Made by a program: the position numbers and the translations under genes
Shown: positions 29,701-40,662 of the stretch, one piece after another
How the letters are laid out: each line of letters opens with the position of its first letter
Numbering within the stretch: the stretch's first letter is position 1
Notes under the pieces: generated by a model
What the model was told of the DNA's origin: nothing
The model's input: only the letters and a program-made list of their open reading frames with translations
The model's database searches: none
From: Corbicula japonica
Taxonomy: Eukaryota; Mollusca; Bivalvia; Venerida; Cyrenidae
NCBI GenBank assembly: GCA_038501625.1
Contig: JAZAYU010000012.1
Span: 8,308,001-8,372,000 of the forward strand
DNA length: 64,000 bases
Direction: 5' to 3'

Positions 29701-32700
29701 TTTACAGGGGACCTGTGGGGCCCACTGATTCTCTGTATTTTCATGGCTATGTAAGTATACCGTACTGTAAAACAATAAGTACTTGTGCATACAAGTTTTG
29801 CATTTCTGCAAGGTTGGAAATATTCACGAAATATTGTCTTTCCACAGTCATGCTTTACATGTTTTCTCATGACAAGTTCAGCTATAATTGTCAGCCTACT
29901 ATTGCCCATTATCATGTTTATCCCATGATTTGCATTAGCGGTTTTGCAATTAGGTTCCTTTAATCAACACATTCCCAAAGCACATTGTTCTGTACATTAT
30001 ACTATTTTGTTGACTATAAAATAAATTTTGTAAGTACATTTTCTGAGACCATTTAGCCAAAGAGACTTCCCATCTGTAATTTATTTTTGTGTTGCCAGTT
30101 ATGGTTAGTATAAATTTGGGGATTATTTTGTCCGACGCATTGATACCAAACAGTCAAACAACTTAAATCTGAAACTTGATGTTGATATTTATTTAATAGT
30201 ACTTGGCCTATGGGCTTAATAATTGGAATTTATCATTAGTGTATGCATAACTATTTCTGACAACAAGAAAGATTACTCCAAATTGACTTTTTCTGATTTA
30301 CTTTTTATGCCCCCACAAAGTGGGAGGCATATAGAGTTGCACTTATCCGTCCATACATCCGTCCATAGGTACCCCAAATCTTCTGTCATCAACTCCTCCT
30401 AAACTTTCAGGTGGATATCTTTCAAACTTGCACAGATGATTAAGCAGGATGTATAAATGATCATAAAGAAAGGATTTGTTACTGCCACCATTTTTACCTA
30501 AATTATCGCCCTTTGTTATTACAAATGTTGTTGCAGCAGTGGGGGTATCAGTGTCTGAGGACACATTCTAGTTTTAGTTACCTTTGGGCAAGATTTTCCC
30601 CATAACTAACCTTATACACATAAAAGATACTCATATGTATATTAATATGTCACTACATGTATGTTATCTGTTGTTAGGATGTTACAAGGCCAGTCAGATG
30701 ATCTCAACAGTATGAGCGATGGTGGACCACAGTTTGCCGAGGTGTTTGTTATATACTGGGTTGGAGCTACTGTTGTTACGCTAAATACTAAACTGCTGGG
30801 AGGAAATATGTAAGTTATATCTATGGCATAAATGTTAAACTAGTGGTGGGGTGATTAATCACACATGTTGACAAAACCCGTAATGACATGATCGTCATCA
30901 ATACAATCGTTTTGTCAATTATTATACAATTATTTACTTATTAGCTGGGAAATATGCTGTGATATTGACCTAAAAAATCGTTATTGACCGAGGCGATAGC
31001 CGAGGTCAATAACGATTTTTGCGGTCAATATCAACAGCATATTTCCCAGCTAATAAGTAAATAACTGTTTTATTACATGAACTACAAATAGTTATATGAA
31101 CTATAAATAATATAAAAGATGGAAACTTTCGCATTCTTTTTATAGACAGGTCAATATCAGCGAAAGCGGGTCAATATCTAGATTTATTGACTCGGTTATT
31201 TTGGGGGTGTGACCAATCGCGTTGCGTCTATTTATAGTTCATGTAATAAAATATTATATGATGATGAAAAATATTAATTAGGACAAATCTTTTTACCAGA
31301 CCGCATGTTAATAATACTTAAATTTAATTGGTGAGTTGGCATGGAAAATGACCAATCATATGCATAAATACAAAATTGCTCTGTCATTAGTTGCAAGATG
31401 GCTGTCGGGGGGGAATTTTTCACGGCTATGGTAAAAGTTAGTTTTTAAACAGGAATAAGTCTTTTGTGAAGATGAAATTAATATTTCTGTGTGTCTGGAC
31501 CCATTTGTGTTGACATTGTTAAGTGCCTTTTTTAAGTGCCTTTTAGTTTTTGCTGTAGTTAAGCACTTAAGTATGATCAGTTCGTATTCTTTTATTCTTG
31601 TTCATATTGTTCATTCACAAAGCAAATCGCCAGACCATCACATGTAACTAGATTTAATGAGAGAATTTCAGGGATAACTAATGGCTAGGTTACTGTTACA
31701 TGTAGCTAACTACCTGACTATTCTAGTTCCCAATTAGACTACGGATTTATACTCATTTTGTTTTGCTTAAAATGTTCATCAGTTGGCTCTTGTTGTATAA
31801 TTGTATTATATTATGTTGATAAAATAGTTCTGACTGAATTGATAAAATGAATCAACTTCAATCAACATTCAGTCATGAAGACAGTTGATTAATCGAAAAA
31901 AAAAATTCCCAGCCGATTCCAACCACTATGTTAAACCAATTATTTGAAAAAAAAGAAACAAAGAAGATCTTTATGTACAGGGATTGGCTTGGGCTGTTAG
32001 ATCACCAAGAAGTTTGTCTGTCAAATTTAGGGAGGAGTTTAGCATTCTAAAAGAACGTAGAGAGAAAATCTCCTTTCTTGGCCTTTTGGAGGGAGAAGTT
32101 AAATTTTTTGCAAGCCTCTATCTTATAATTTCCCAATAATCATCACCTCAGTGCAAACAAGTTATAATTACATGTACCATTGAAATAACAAAGAGCTATA
32201 CCATAACTTCACAAAGGTGATGCTATGTACAATAATGATATATTGTTCCTGTATTTTCAGCTCATTTTTCCAGAGTGTGTGTGTGCTGGGGTACTGTGTG
32301 TGTCCGTTAGCCATTGCTCTTATTGTGTGCCGCTGTATACTGATTGTAGATCATCAAACTACACTGTTATTTATAATCCGGTTTGTCACAGTGGTCCTAG
32401 GGTTTGGATGGTCGACATTTGGTAAGTGAAGTTTTTTAGGTATTAAAGCTTTTTTAGAATTTTTTTTATATCCCCTGGGTCAAAATGTAGATGAAATATG
32501 AAGGCTGATCTAGATTTATACTGTTGGCATCATCAGTTGTAATAACTTTATGAATCTTAAAGCAATCAGCTTATATCTGGATCTGACTACGCAGATGTGC
32601 AGGCTGATCTATATCTATACTGTTTGCTTCTTGGGTTGTAATAATCTTATGAATGAAAGTGATCAGTTTATTCCCATATCAGACTACAAAGATGTGTAGG

Positions 32701-35700
32701 ATGATCTATATCTATACTGTTTGCTTCTTAGGTTGTAATAATCTTATTATCCCCCGCCGATGAAATCGGGAGGGGGATATTGTTTTGGCGTTGTCCGTCC
32801 GTCACGGTGTCACGGCGTCACGTCGTCACACTGTCCGTCCGAATTTCGTTTCCGCGCTATTTCTCCGCAACCACTGGATGGATTTCAACGAAACTTGGTG
32901 GCAACCATCAGTACCAAGAGGAGATGCGCATATCGTCGTCTTGTTCCGGTCAGACCATTTAACACAGAGTTATGGCCCTTTGATAACCTATGCATTATGT
33001 ATATAGAGCAGTATTCGTTTCCGCGCTATTTCTCTGCAACTACTGTATGGATTTCAATGAAACTTGGTGGGAACCATCAGTACCAAGAGGAGATGCGCAT
33101 ATCGTCGTCTTGTTCCGGTCAGACCATTTAACACAGAGTTATGGCCCTTTGATAAACTATGCATTATGTATATAGAGCAGTGTTTGTTTCCGCGCTATTT
33201 CTCTGCAACTACTGTATGGATTTCAATGAAACTTGCTGAAAACCATCTTTACCAAGAGGAGATGCGCATATCGTCGTCTTGTTGACATCAGACTATTTAA
33301 CACAGGGTTATTGCCCTTTGATAACTTATGCATTATGCATATAGTGCAGTATTCATTTCCGTGCCATTTCTCTGCAACTACCAGATGGATTTCAATGAAT
33401 CTTTCTGAGAACCATCAATACCGAGAGGAGATGCGCATGTTGTCGTCTTGTTCCAGTCAGACTGTTGAACACAGAGTTATGGCCCTTTTATAACTTATGC
33501 ATTATGCATATAGAGCAGTATTCATTTCCTTGCTATTTCTCTGCAACTACTGAATGTATTTCAATGAAACTTTCTGAAAACCATCAATACCAAGAAGAGA
33601 TGCGCATGTCATCGTCTTGTTCCAGTCAGACTGTTTAACACAGAGTTATTGCCCTTTGATAACTTATGTTTTATGCATATAGAGTAGTATTCATTTCTGC
33701 GCTATTTCTCTGCAACTACTGGATGGATTTCAATAAATCTTTCTGAGAACCATCAATACCAAGAGGAGATGCGCATATCATCATCTTGTTCTGGTCAGAC
33801 TGTTAAACACAGAGTTACGGCACTTTGATAACTTATGCATTATGCATATAGAGCAGTATTCATTTCCCAGCTATTTCTCTGCAACTACTGAATGGAATTC
33901 AATGAAACTTTCTTGAAACCATCAATACCAAGAAGAGCTGCACATATCATTGTCTTGTTCCGGTCAGACTGTTTATCACAGAGTTATGGCTCTTTGATAA
34001 CTTATGCATTATGCATATAGAGCAGTATTTGTTTCCGTGCAACTTTTGGATGGATTTCAATGAAACACTTTCTGGAAACCATCTATACCAAGAGGAGATG
34101 CGCATATCACCCTCTTGTTCCCGTCAGACTATTTAACACAGGGTTATGGCCCTTTGATAACTAATGCATTATGCATATTATAGAGCAGTATTCATTTCCC
34201 CTATTTCTCTGCAACTACTGGATGGATTTCAATTAATCTTTCTGAGAACCATAACAGATGTGTATATTGTTATCTTGTTCCAGTTGGACTGTAACACAGA
34301 GTTATTGCCCTTTGATAACTTATGTATGATGCATATAGAGAAGTATTTGTTTCCGCTCTATTTCTTTGCAAGTTCTTGATGGATTGAAATGAAACTTTCT
34401 GGGAAACATCAATACTGAGATGAGATGCACATTTTGTCATCTTGTTCCGGTCAGACTATTTAACACAGAGTTATTGCCCTTTGATAACTAATGTATTATG
34501 CATATAGAGCAGAATTTGTTTCCGCACTATTTCTCTGCAACTACTGGGTGGATTTTAATGAAACTTTCTGGGAACCATCAATACAAAAAGGAGACGCGCA
34601 TATTGTCATCTTGTTTCAGTCAGATCCTTTAACACAGAGTTATGGCCCTTTGATAAATTATGCATTTTGCATGTAGAGCAGTATTTATTTCCTTGCTATT
34701 TCTCGGCAGGAATCTATGGAAACCATCAATACCAAGACAAGATGCCCATATTTTTGTCTTGTTCTGGTCTGACCGTTTAACACAGTTATGGCCCTTTGAT
34801 AAGTTATGCACTATGCATATAGATTAGTATTCGTTTCCATGCCACTTCTATGCAACTTCTGCATGGATTTATATTAAATAAAGCGCTATATTTTTACTAC
34901 TGCATTCTTCATTTCAACACTTTGAAGACTTTTAGTCTAATTTTTATATTCTGTTTTTTTTTTATATCTGAAGTTTTTTTTCACCTTTTTTGACATCCAT
35001 GATAAATATCGAAATAAAGCCCTATGTCTTCAGCTGTTATGTTAGTAACAACCAGTATTCGGCGGGGGATATAAATTCAACGAATTTGCTTGTAAATCTA
35101 AAAGTGATCAGTTTATACCCATATCAGACTACACAGATGTGTAGGATGATCTAGATCTATACTCTTTACTTCTTGGGTTGTAATAACATAATGAATCTAA
35201 AAGTGATCAGTTTAAAGCCATATTAGCCTGCATGAATGTGTAGACTTATCTAGATCTATACTGTTCATTTTTGGGTTGGATCAACATTATGAATCTAAAA
35301 GTGATCAGTGTAGATCCAGATCAGACTGAAAAGATATGCAGACTGATGTATATCTAGATTGGTCACACATAGAATAAAGAGCCAGGAGTAGAAAACTTGT
35401 GTTGCATTATTTCACTGTTCACATTTTTCATTTCTTATACCTTGCTTAGTGACTTCGTTAACATGAAAAGGTATCTGTTTGTTGGTAACTTTTAAAATAA
35501 CTTTGTTTCATGCAGTGAAGTTGCGAGATACTTAAAATCTGATCCACAACAATTGCTCTGACCAGTAACATAAAAAAGGTTGAAATAGCAAATTGACTGA
35601 ACGTTTATAAGAAATTGCCTCATTGCACAAACTTAAGGAAGTTATAAAGACATCAGTTGTAATATAAACCCCTCCTACAACTGCAATAAAAGCAGCACAG

Positions 35701-35966
35701 AGCAATAATACAATGTTTTGGTTAGGCAAAACAGTGAAAATATCACTTTTCGATTGCCACTGAACACAATGAAAATATCATCTAATCTACCAGTATTGGT
35801 CATAAAATATCAGGATGCATTGTTATTGCTGATTTTGTATGTTTCAGCATCGACAGCATTTCTTGCAGAGAGTCAGCCCGCTAATAGAAAGGCGCTGGCG
35901 ATGTACCCAATTTTCCTCTTCTACTTTGTTATTAGCTGGCTCATCATCTCCCATACACATACCTAA
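26758..35966 (+). CDS. YIPF6: YIPF6, Yip1-domain Golgi membrane protein, complete CDS
   Basis: Seven exons join in frame: 26758-26787, 27565-27666, 28393-28471, 29708-29750, 30678-30809, 32261-32421 and 35848-35966. The product is 221 residues (human 236). Match to YIPF6 is strong: DVPLEGDITAP, DWDLWGPLILCIFMA, GGPQFAEVFVIYWVGA, LLGGNISFFQSVCVLGYC and STAFLAESQPANRKALAMYP. Five hydrophobic segments follow the cytoplasmic N-terminus, as usual for Yip1 proteins. Family members sit in Golgi membranes, bind Rab GTPases and partner Yif1-type proteins. All introns are GT-AG. The last intron (3.4 kb) hosts a large tandem-repeat element. Confidence 0.96.
27060..27370. repeat. Degenerate AT-rich minisatellite (AATAACTATGGTTATCGG-like)
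   Basis: Many imperfect copies of a word alternating AATAACTATGGTTATC and CGATATCTAGGGTTA occur, partly in inverted order. It lies in YIPF6 intron 1. Confidence 0.8.
27565..27666 (+). CDS. YIPF6: YIPF6 exon 2
   Basis: The acceptor is TTCTACAG and the donor GTATGT. It encodes DLNDVPLEGDITAPG and an acidic stretch ending EPVKDTI. Confidence 0.95.
28131..28344. mobile_element. MITE-A copy 10 with TTAA flanks
   Basis: It starts TTAACCCTTTACTCCATAGA and ends TGGAGTGAAAGGTTAA. It ends 49 bp before YIPF6 exon 3. Confidence 0.9.
28393..28471 (+). CDS. YIPF6: YIPF6 exon 3
   Basis: The acceptor is TTCCTGTAG and the donor GTGAGT. It encodes MRDLRAVGIKFWHVLYPKTS and TALLRE. One trailing base joins the Trp codon of the next exon. 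Confidence 0.95.
28502..28636. mobile_element. MITE-B copy 8, old and diverged
   Basis: The ATCTGATTGGTTGAA and GACCAATCAAAAGCTT arms and the TCATAAAACACTGACTGAAG / ATGATCTTTGG ends are recognisable with many substitutions. It lies 31 bp after YIPF6 exon 3. Confidence 0.75.
28750..29288. mobile_element. MITE-A copy 11 interrupted by a SINE
   Basis: The left end TTAACACATTACTCCATATA and the right end TGGAATAAAGGGTTGAAAGG belong to one MITE-A split by the SINE at 28799-29096. Confidence 0.82.
28799..29096 (+). mobile_element. tRNA-derived SINE with 11-bp target-site duplication
   Basis: The head shows a pol III A box (TAGCTCAGTGGTTAGCG) and B box (GGTTTGATCCCC). A non-tRNA body contains GGATGGGACTTAAAACCGAG. 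The 3' tail is A-rich (GATAAATAAATGGAAATACA). The 11-bp duplication TATGACCAGTA occurs at 28788-28798 and 29097-29107. The body word resembles conserved central domains of molluscan SINEs, from memory and unverified. Confidence 0.88.
29108..29707. other. YIPF6 intron 3, remainder
   Basis: Beyond the MITE-A right part (to 29288) I see only AT-rich sequence here. Confidence 0.4.
29708..29750 (+). CDS. YIPF6: YIPF6 exon 4 (43 bp micro-exon)
   Basis: The acceptor is TTTACAG and the donor GTAAGT. It encodes DLWGPLILCIFMA, the start of the first membrane segment. Confidence 0.93.
30302..30575 (+). mobile_element. Helitron/Helentron-like short non-autonomous element, copy 2
   Basis: It begins TTTTATGCCCCCACAAAGTG (a small terminal hairpin with GGGAGGCAT). 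It ends with the hairpin GTGTC-TGAG-GACAC, ATTCTAG and TTTT. It is about 70-75% similar by eye to the minus-strand copy at 21521-21779. Confidence 0.6.
30678..30809 (+). CDS. YIPF6: YIPF6 exon 5
   Basis: The acceptor is TTGTTAG and the donor GTAAGT. It encodes MLQGQSDDLNSMSDGGPQFA and EVFVIYWVGATVVTLNTKLL, the highly conserved second membrane region. Confidence 0.95.
30929..31253. repeat. Compound foldback element
   Basis: An inner near-perfect hairpin (30929-31067) has arms starting ATTTACTTATTAGCTGGGAA and meets at CGAGGCGATAGCCGAGG. It is followed by a second inverted pair, TTTTATTACATGAACTA (31069) and TAGTTCATGTAATAAAA (31236). It lies in YIPF6 intron 5. Confidence 0.85.
32261..32421 (+). 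CDS. YIPF6: YIPF6 exon 6
   Basis: The acceptor is TATTTTCAG and the donor GTAAGT. It encodes SFFQSVCVLGYCVCPLAIAL and two further hydrophobic segments. Confidence 0.95.
32465..32750. mobile_element. MITE-A-related repeat, left part (split by pearl-like element)
   Basis: Three loosely repeated MITE-A half units occur (GATCTATATCTATACTGTTT and AATCTTATGAATCTTAAAG-like words). The series resumes after 35072 with AATCTAAAAGTGATCAG, so the tandem-repeat element at 32751-35072 was inserted in it. Confidence 0.65.
32751..35072. mobile_element. Pearl-like element with short inverted ends and a 169-bp tandem core
   Basis: The left end is TATCCCCCGCCGATGAAATC and the right end is TTCGGCGGGGGATATAA. 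They share about 12 bp inverted (ATCCCCCGCCGA). A hairpin at the left end (CCCCGCCGATGAAATCGGGA) and an AAATTC-AAC-GAATTT hairpin just after the right end are visible. Between the ends lies a 12-13 copy tandem array. The architecture resembles pearl/HINE elements of bivalves, with shared structure rather than shown homology. Confidence 0.65.
32830..34870. repeat. Tandem array, about 169-bp unit, 12-13 copies
   Basis: The unit boundary word ATGCATATAGAGCAGTATTC recurs near 33001, 33171, 33340, 33509, 33680, 33849, 34019, 34181, 34337, 34505, 34673 and 34820. Each unit also has TTTCTCTGCAACTACT, ACCATCAATACCAAGAGGAG and GAGTTATGGCCCTTTGATAA. The first two or three units are almost identical and the later ones are more diverged and shorter. 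Short ORFs in several frames come from the repeat. Confidence 0.95.
35073..35385. mobile_element. MITE-A-related repeat, right part
   Basis: Repeated AATCTAAAAGTGATCAGTTT and GATCTAGATCTATACT-type words occur, ending TGGTCACACATAGAATAAAG. It continues the series begun before 32751. Confidence 0.65.
35848..35966 (+). CDS. YIPF6: YIPF6 exon 7 (terminal)
   Basis: The acceptor is TGTTTCAG. It encodes STAFLAESQPANRKALAMYP and the last membrane segment, stopping at TAA 35964-35966. Confidence 0.95.
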
Positions 35967-36545
35967 TGTCGGAACAACATCGGACTGATAATGACGATTG
36001 GATACTAATATTGTAACAACATCGAACTGATAATGAGGGCTGGATACTATGTTTATGGGAATGGTATTACGAGACAAACAAGCTTGGATACTTCCGTTTC
36101 TGAAACTTATGTGCCCAGGACCAAAGAGGGAATATCAGAAGCTGTTCAGAGCTGTGTGTGCAATCGTAACCCTTTACTTCATACAAAAAGGGTTTTAATG
36201 CTTGTGCGACAAGTGTAGATCCTGTTTAGCCAGCACATCTGTGCTGTCTGATTTAGATCTACACTGTTCACTTCTTGATCAGAAATAACATAATGAGTAA
36301 CAACAGAATAATGTAAATCCTGATCAAATGGCATGCCATTGGATGTGCCTGCTGATCTGGATCTACAGTGTTCGCCTATGGATAACAACCATATTCCCAT
36401 GGAGTAATGGGCTGAAGCATCCTCTGTAAAAGCTTTATATCTGTGGTTCATAGCTGAAACATTGTGTACATTTCATAAGATGTGACATACATGTACTTTG
36501 TTGTGACTATAATCTGTAAGGTCAGAATTTTTGAATAAAATGCCT
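35967..36545 (+). other. YIPF6: YIPF6 3' UTR with candidate polyadenylation signal
   Basis: AATAAA occurs at 36534-36539. If it is used, the 3' UTR contains MITE-A copy at 36165-36417, so the transcript would carry its palindromic arms. Confidence 0.5.
36165..36417. mobile_element. MITE-A copy 12 (probably in YIPF6 3' UTR)
   Basis: It starts CGTAACCCTTTACTTCATAC and ends CCATGGAGTAATGGGCTGAA, with the usual arms. Confidence 0.85.
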
Positions 36546-37300
36546 CTTAGGCAAGTTCATTTCCAAGCCTGTAAACCTTTAGTTAGTTACAGTAATTTTT
36601 CCTAAGTTTTGGGACAGTGTTAACACCATTATTTTTTTTACAAAATTAATTATTTTTTGCCTACCTTGATTTTGGGACACTATTTAGATTGCTATTTTTC
36701 AGGGTCCTTAGGCTTAGGGACACTTTCAGAAACAGTATCATCAATAAACTGACAAAAGAATTACAAAATATGATTGTGTTACAAAATTTGTGAGATTAAC
36801 ATTTAGATCTAATGTATTTTACCAAATATTGAATTGCATATATATGTACTTGATAATAGGGCTGAAAACTACTTGATAATTTTTTTCAATTCATATATGA
36901 ACCAGAAATAAAATGATCTGTGTCTTGTAAAAATGTGTCATTGAGAAGTCACAAATTGAGCAGATTATATCGATTATTATCGATTTCTTGGGATAATGTA
37001 TAATGAAGTCAAAATTGTGTTATATTTTTAAAGAAAAATGGAATTTAAACTTTTCTTTCAGAAGAATAGCAAAATCTAAAAAAAGGCTACAACATTTCTG
37101 CTAAAAAATCTCAGAATTTACTGTATAAGAATTTAGTTTGGCTGTGGGTGGGTGGCTGTCAGGCATATGCAGCACTATTTTACATTACGCCATTGACTGT
37201 AATGATAATATTTTTTTGATTATATATTCCAAACATGTAACACAATCACCCATTAGAATTTAAATATGAGAAAACAATAAAAACAATTATAAATTCTTTC
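36546..37300. other. Intergenic stretch
   Basis: AT-rich with no supported feature. Confidence 0.5.
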
Positions 37301-37302
37301 TA

Positions 37303-38170
37303 CGAGGGTTGTTTGGAATGTTTTGAGACAACTTTGATAATTTTAGTAGCCAAAGGAATAGTCAAACAAAAAACATGTATAACTTATGGTAATTCTTTAT
37401 CTACATCTGTGCAAAATTTCAGATAAATATCACATCAATTTCACATAAAACATTGCATGCGTAGATAACAATTAACATATGCGTGGAGCATGTCGCTGTA
37501 AAAAATGTAAGATACTTGACATCAAATGTTAAACGTCACTCTTTCTCGAAGTATCGTCCGTAACATTTTAAGCATTTTTACATTTCTCCTTACCCAGCTA
37601 TTGAATACATTCGTATACCAGTCACTTGTGAATAAGGATAAAATCTTTATAACATGATCACGAAGCTACTGTTAATGATTAACCCTGATATGCAGCACAA
37701 TCCACTGGAGATGTCCCTTCCTCCTGTAACTCTTTGTGCCAACAATACACAAGTGCCCTACTTACTCGCTGCCCATTGGATGCATTTTCCAAAAGCTGCT
37801 TTGTTTCTATAGGTGAAAACCCTGCCTTAACACAATTTTTATAAACATTTGCTGTCTGTCGTTATTGTGAACGATTAAAAACAACGCATATATGACATCT
37901 GAAAATGGAAAATGCCGTTGTGAAGAAAATATCAAGGTTTTGCGGAAAAATACGATTAACAAGATACGAAATATAGGATTGGTTTCTAAATTCAATGCCA
38001 TGCGCTGGCCATAGGATTGCTGTGTTGCTATGATTACTGCTGAACACACCCTTATGCCACAAATGCATCAAATGAATTGTTTTCATATTTATAATAAAAA
38101 TAACTATATGGGGACACAAAATCAACTTCGTGTTTGTATTTGTGTCTCAAAACTTTCTGAACAACCCTCG
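37303..38170 (-). mobile_element. Internally deleted mariner-like element, TA flanked
   Basis: TIRs begin CGAGGGTTGTTTGGAATGTT on the left and are mirrored by AACTTTCTGAACAACCCTCG on the right. The TA dinucleotides at 37301-37302 and 38171-38172 are the target duplication. At 868 bp it is shorter than an autonomous mariner (about 1.3 kb). It shares the terminal CGAGGGTTGTTT with the element at 45476-51663. Confidence 0.88.
37690..37862 (-). pseudogene. Mariner transposase N-terminal helix-turn-helix fragment
   Basis: One minus-strand frame reads CVKAGFSPIETKQLLENASN and continues VSRALVYCWHKELQEEGTSP. This matches the first helix-turn-helix of mariner transposases, parallel to FCVNLGHTPTETLRLLEKSN in the second element. 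A stop and a frame change lie upstream, and no catalytic DDD domain is present, so it is broken. Confidence 0.75.
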
Positions 38171-38172
38171 TA

Positions 38173-38664
38173 AATATCACGGAGTCACCATTTTCTGTAA
38201 CATGTCTGATACAATTCGGCCATAATGGCCCAGGTCGGCTCAGCCTATTGTGCAATAAAACAAAACTTAGAACACTATTCTGAACTTGACATACGAAAAA
38301 AAGGTGGCATTGATTGAATAATGTATAACCATTTGATGGATAGATGCTAGTAACCATACAAATTAACTGACAAAATGAGATTATCTAGTTAAAATGCATT
38401 CATACTGTTCTTAATAATAACACACACTATTTAGTGATTTTATCTTCAAAAAATTAGGCCTTATTCACAATTGTTTAAAGTTGTTGTTTTTTCTTTCACA
38501 AAATCAGGCTTCAAATTCACAATTTAGGCCTTTTAATATATTCAGTGTATTTTTTCAGTTTCTTTCATTTAAGATTATTTTAACACAAAAATTTGTAATG
38601 TGCACTGTCTTGGAGTGTTGTGAAATATTGTAGGATTATATTTTGTGAATAGACTTCCAGTATT
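38173..38664. other. Intergenic stretch
   Basis: No supported feature. Confidence 0.5.
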
Positions 38665-38890
38665 TTTACCCTTTTCTCAATATATATACCTCTTAAGGGC
38701 ATGGACAAACAGTCTAAATCCTGATCTGCCTGCACATCAGTGGCATCTGATCAGGATCTCCACTGTTTGCTTAATTCTGATAAAAAAGCGAACAGTTGAA
38801 ATTATGATTAGAAAGCTTGGATGTTTCAGCTTATCTGGATCTACACTGTTCACATGCTTTTTAAGGCATATATATGGAGGAAAGGGTTAA
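38665..38890. mobile_element. MITE-A copy 13
   Basis: It starts TTTTACCCTTTTCTCAATAT and ends TATGGAGGAAAGGGTTAA. Confidence 0.88.
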
Positions 38891-39605
38891 CTACTATAGT
38901 ATCATACATGAGGTCATGTAAAGCAGTACAGTGAAACCCTTCTATTGAGAGTACCTCAGGAACTTGAAAGAAGTGGTCTTAATTGTGGGGTGGTCCTAAA
39001 TCTGGGGTGTAAAATAGTGCAATTTTGTTAAAGGGGACATTGAAACACTGGTTTTATTTTCGGGGTGGCCTTAATGAGGGATTTTGCTGTATTTTATGTT
39101 TTAAGTAATGTAGGTTATTCACTATTTTGAGCATTCTGGTGCTATTTTCAAAGTTCTAGGAGTCCTGGTAACATTCCTGCATTTTCTTTTAGGGAGTAGA
39201 ACAACTATAAATATTTATGTATAAAAAGGACATTATGTACATTACAATATTTGTTTATGTAAATTACTTTTGATTATTATTTTATTATGTGACTGGTAAC
39301 ATGTTTGGGTATTCGGAAATATACTGATTAAATTAACTGGTATCATCACAAATAAATTGACAAGAAAATTGACAATTGTTGGTTTTTTTTTCATCAAAAA
39401 AATTGCAGTTTTTAAATATAGTACAAAATAAAGATGTGGGCAATTTCTTTTTTTTTGTTGATATTTCTGGTATTGTTTCAAAAATTACCTAGTCCATTTT
39501 ATTTCTCTTTTTTTTTTATAGAATATTGAAACTAAATATTTATCTTTTTATTCATTCCATTTGTTTCAGGATTGACTTTATTTGTTTAACAAAAACTGTG
39601 AAAAA

Positions 39606-39806
39606 CTAACCCTTTCATCCATATTTATGCTTTTATGTCATGCACTAAACAGTTTAGATCCATGCCATCTGAACAGTTCACTTTTAGATATATTAGGTTA
39701 TTTCCGACCTAAACGTGAACAGTGCAGATCCTGATCAGATGGCTCAGATGTGCCAGCTGATCTGGATATAAATTGGTACACAATATATATGGAGTGATGG
39801 GTGAAC
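39606..39806. mobile_element. MITE-A copy 14
   Basis: It starts CTAACCCTTTCATCCATATT and ends TATGGAGTGATGGGTGAA. The left half is shortened. Confidence 0.82.
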
Positions 39807-40154
39807 AGTATGTTGAAAGAAAACTGTTTTCTACAAGATGGTATGGAGAAACAATACCGGTATTGCTATGGATATTTTTCCTCTGTCCTTTATAGTGACA
39901 GTTTTAAATTAACAATATGGTATAAATATAAATACTGTATCTAAATTCCATAACTTTAGTGCAAAAATTTATCACTCCTTCTTATTTTAAAACTAAGTAT
40001 ACCAGTTTTGTACTAAGATGATCTTATATTTTGATGTGATGTCTTTTTCTCTTTTTTTTGAAATTAATGATTCTGTTTCACTAATATTCATATACTATGT
40101 AAATAAAAAGTGGGACACAAATTAGAAAATAAAAATGGTGACAAAATATAGCTT

Positions 40155-40558
40155 ATTAGCCCTTTACTCTGGGGGTACTTGTATATCATCAGTGACCAGT
40201 GTAGATCCAGATCAGCTGGAACATCTGTGCTGTCTGATCAGGATTTGCACACTTCACTTTTAGATTAATTAGATTTTTTCTGACCTAAAATCTAAACAGG
40301 ATAGATCCAGATCAATGCCCAAGGTTATAAAGCTGAGCATGGAAACCAGTCTCAAATCTCAAGCATCTGATTGGCTGAAATGGCGACCAGTCGCCATTTC
40401 AGCCAATCAGATGCTTGAGATTTGAGACTGGTTTCCAATCTCAGCTTTATAACCTTCAGGCCAGATGCCAAGGATGTGCAGGATTATCTGGATCTACACT
40501 GATTGTCTTTACGATAACAGCCATTTCCCATGGAGTAAAGGAGAAAGAAAGGGTTAAT
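40155..40558. mobile_element. MITE-A copy 15 with nested MITE-B
   Basis: It starts TTAGCCCTTTACTCTGGGGG and ends AAGAAAGGGTTAA. It is interrupted at an AGATCAA/CCAGATG point by MITE-B copy 9. Confidence 0.85.
40317..40462. mobile_element. MITE-B copy 9, full length
   Basis: It starts GCCCAAGGTTATAAAGCTGA and ends GCTTTATAACCTTCAGGCC, with both CCAAT arms intact and near-perfect pairing. Confidence 0.93.
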
Positions 40559-40662
40559 GTATATTCATTCTATTGTAAAAACTGTGATATTTTATTTATG
40601 CTTCACAATACATAAATGATTTGAAATCCATGCAGTTTTTGTTTTCTTTCAAGTTTCATCTG

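Noticed and set aside
32760..34811. Series of 60-123 residue ORFs
   Set aside because: They repeat with the 169-bp tandem unit and contain no known domain; the unit length is not a constant multiple of three.
37807..38357. Three overlapping minus-strand ORFs
   Set aside because: They lie mostly in the deleted mariner in non-transposase frames; only a short helix-turn-helix fragment in another frame is meaningful.
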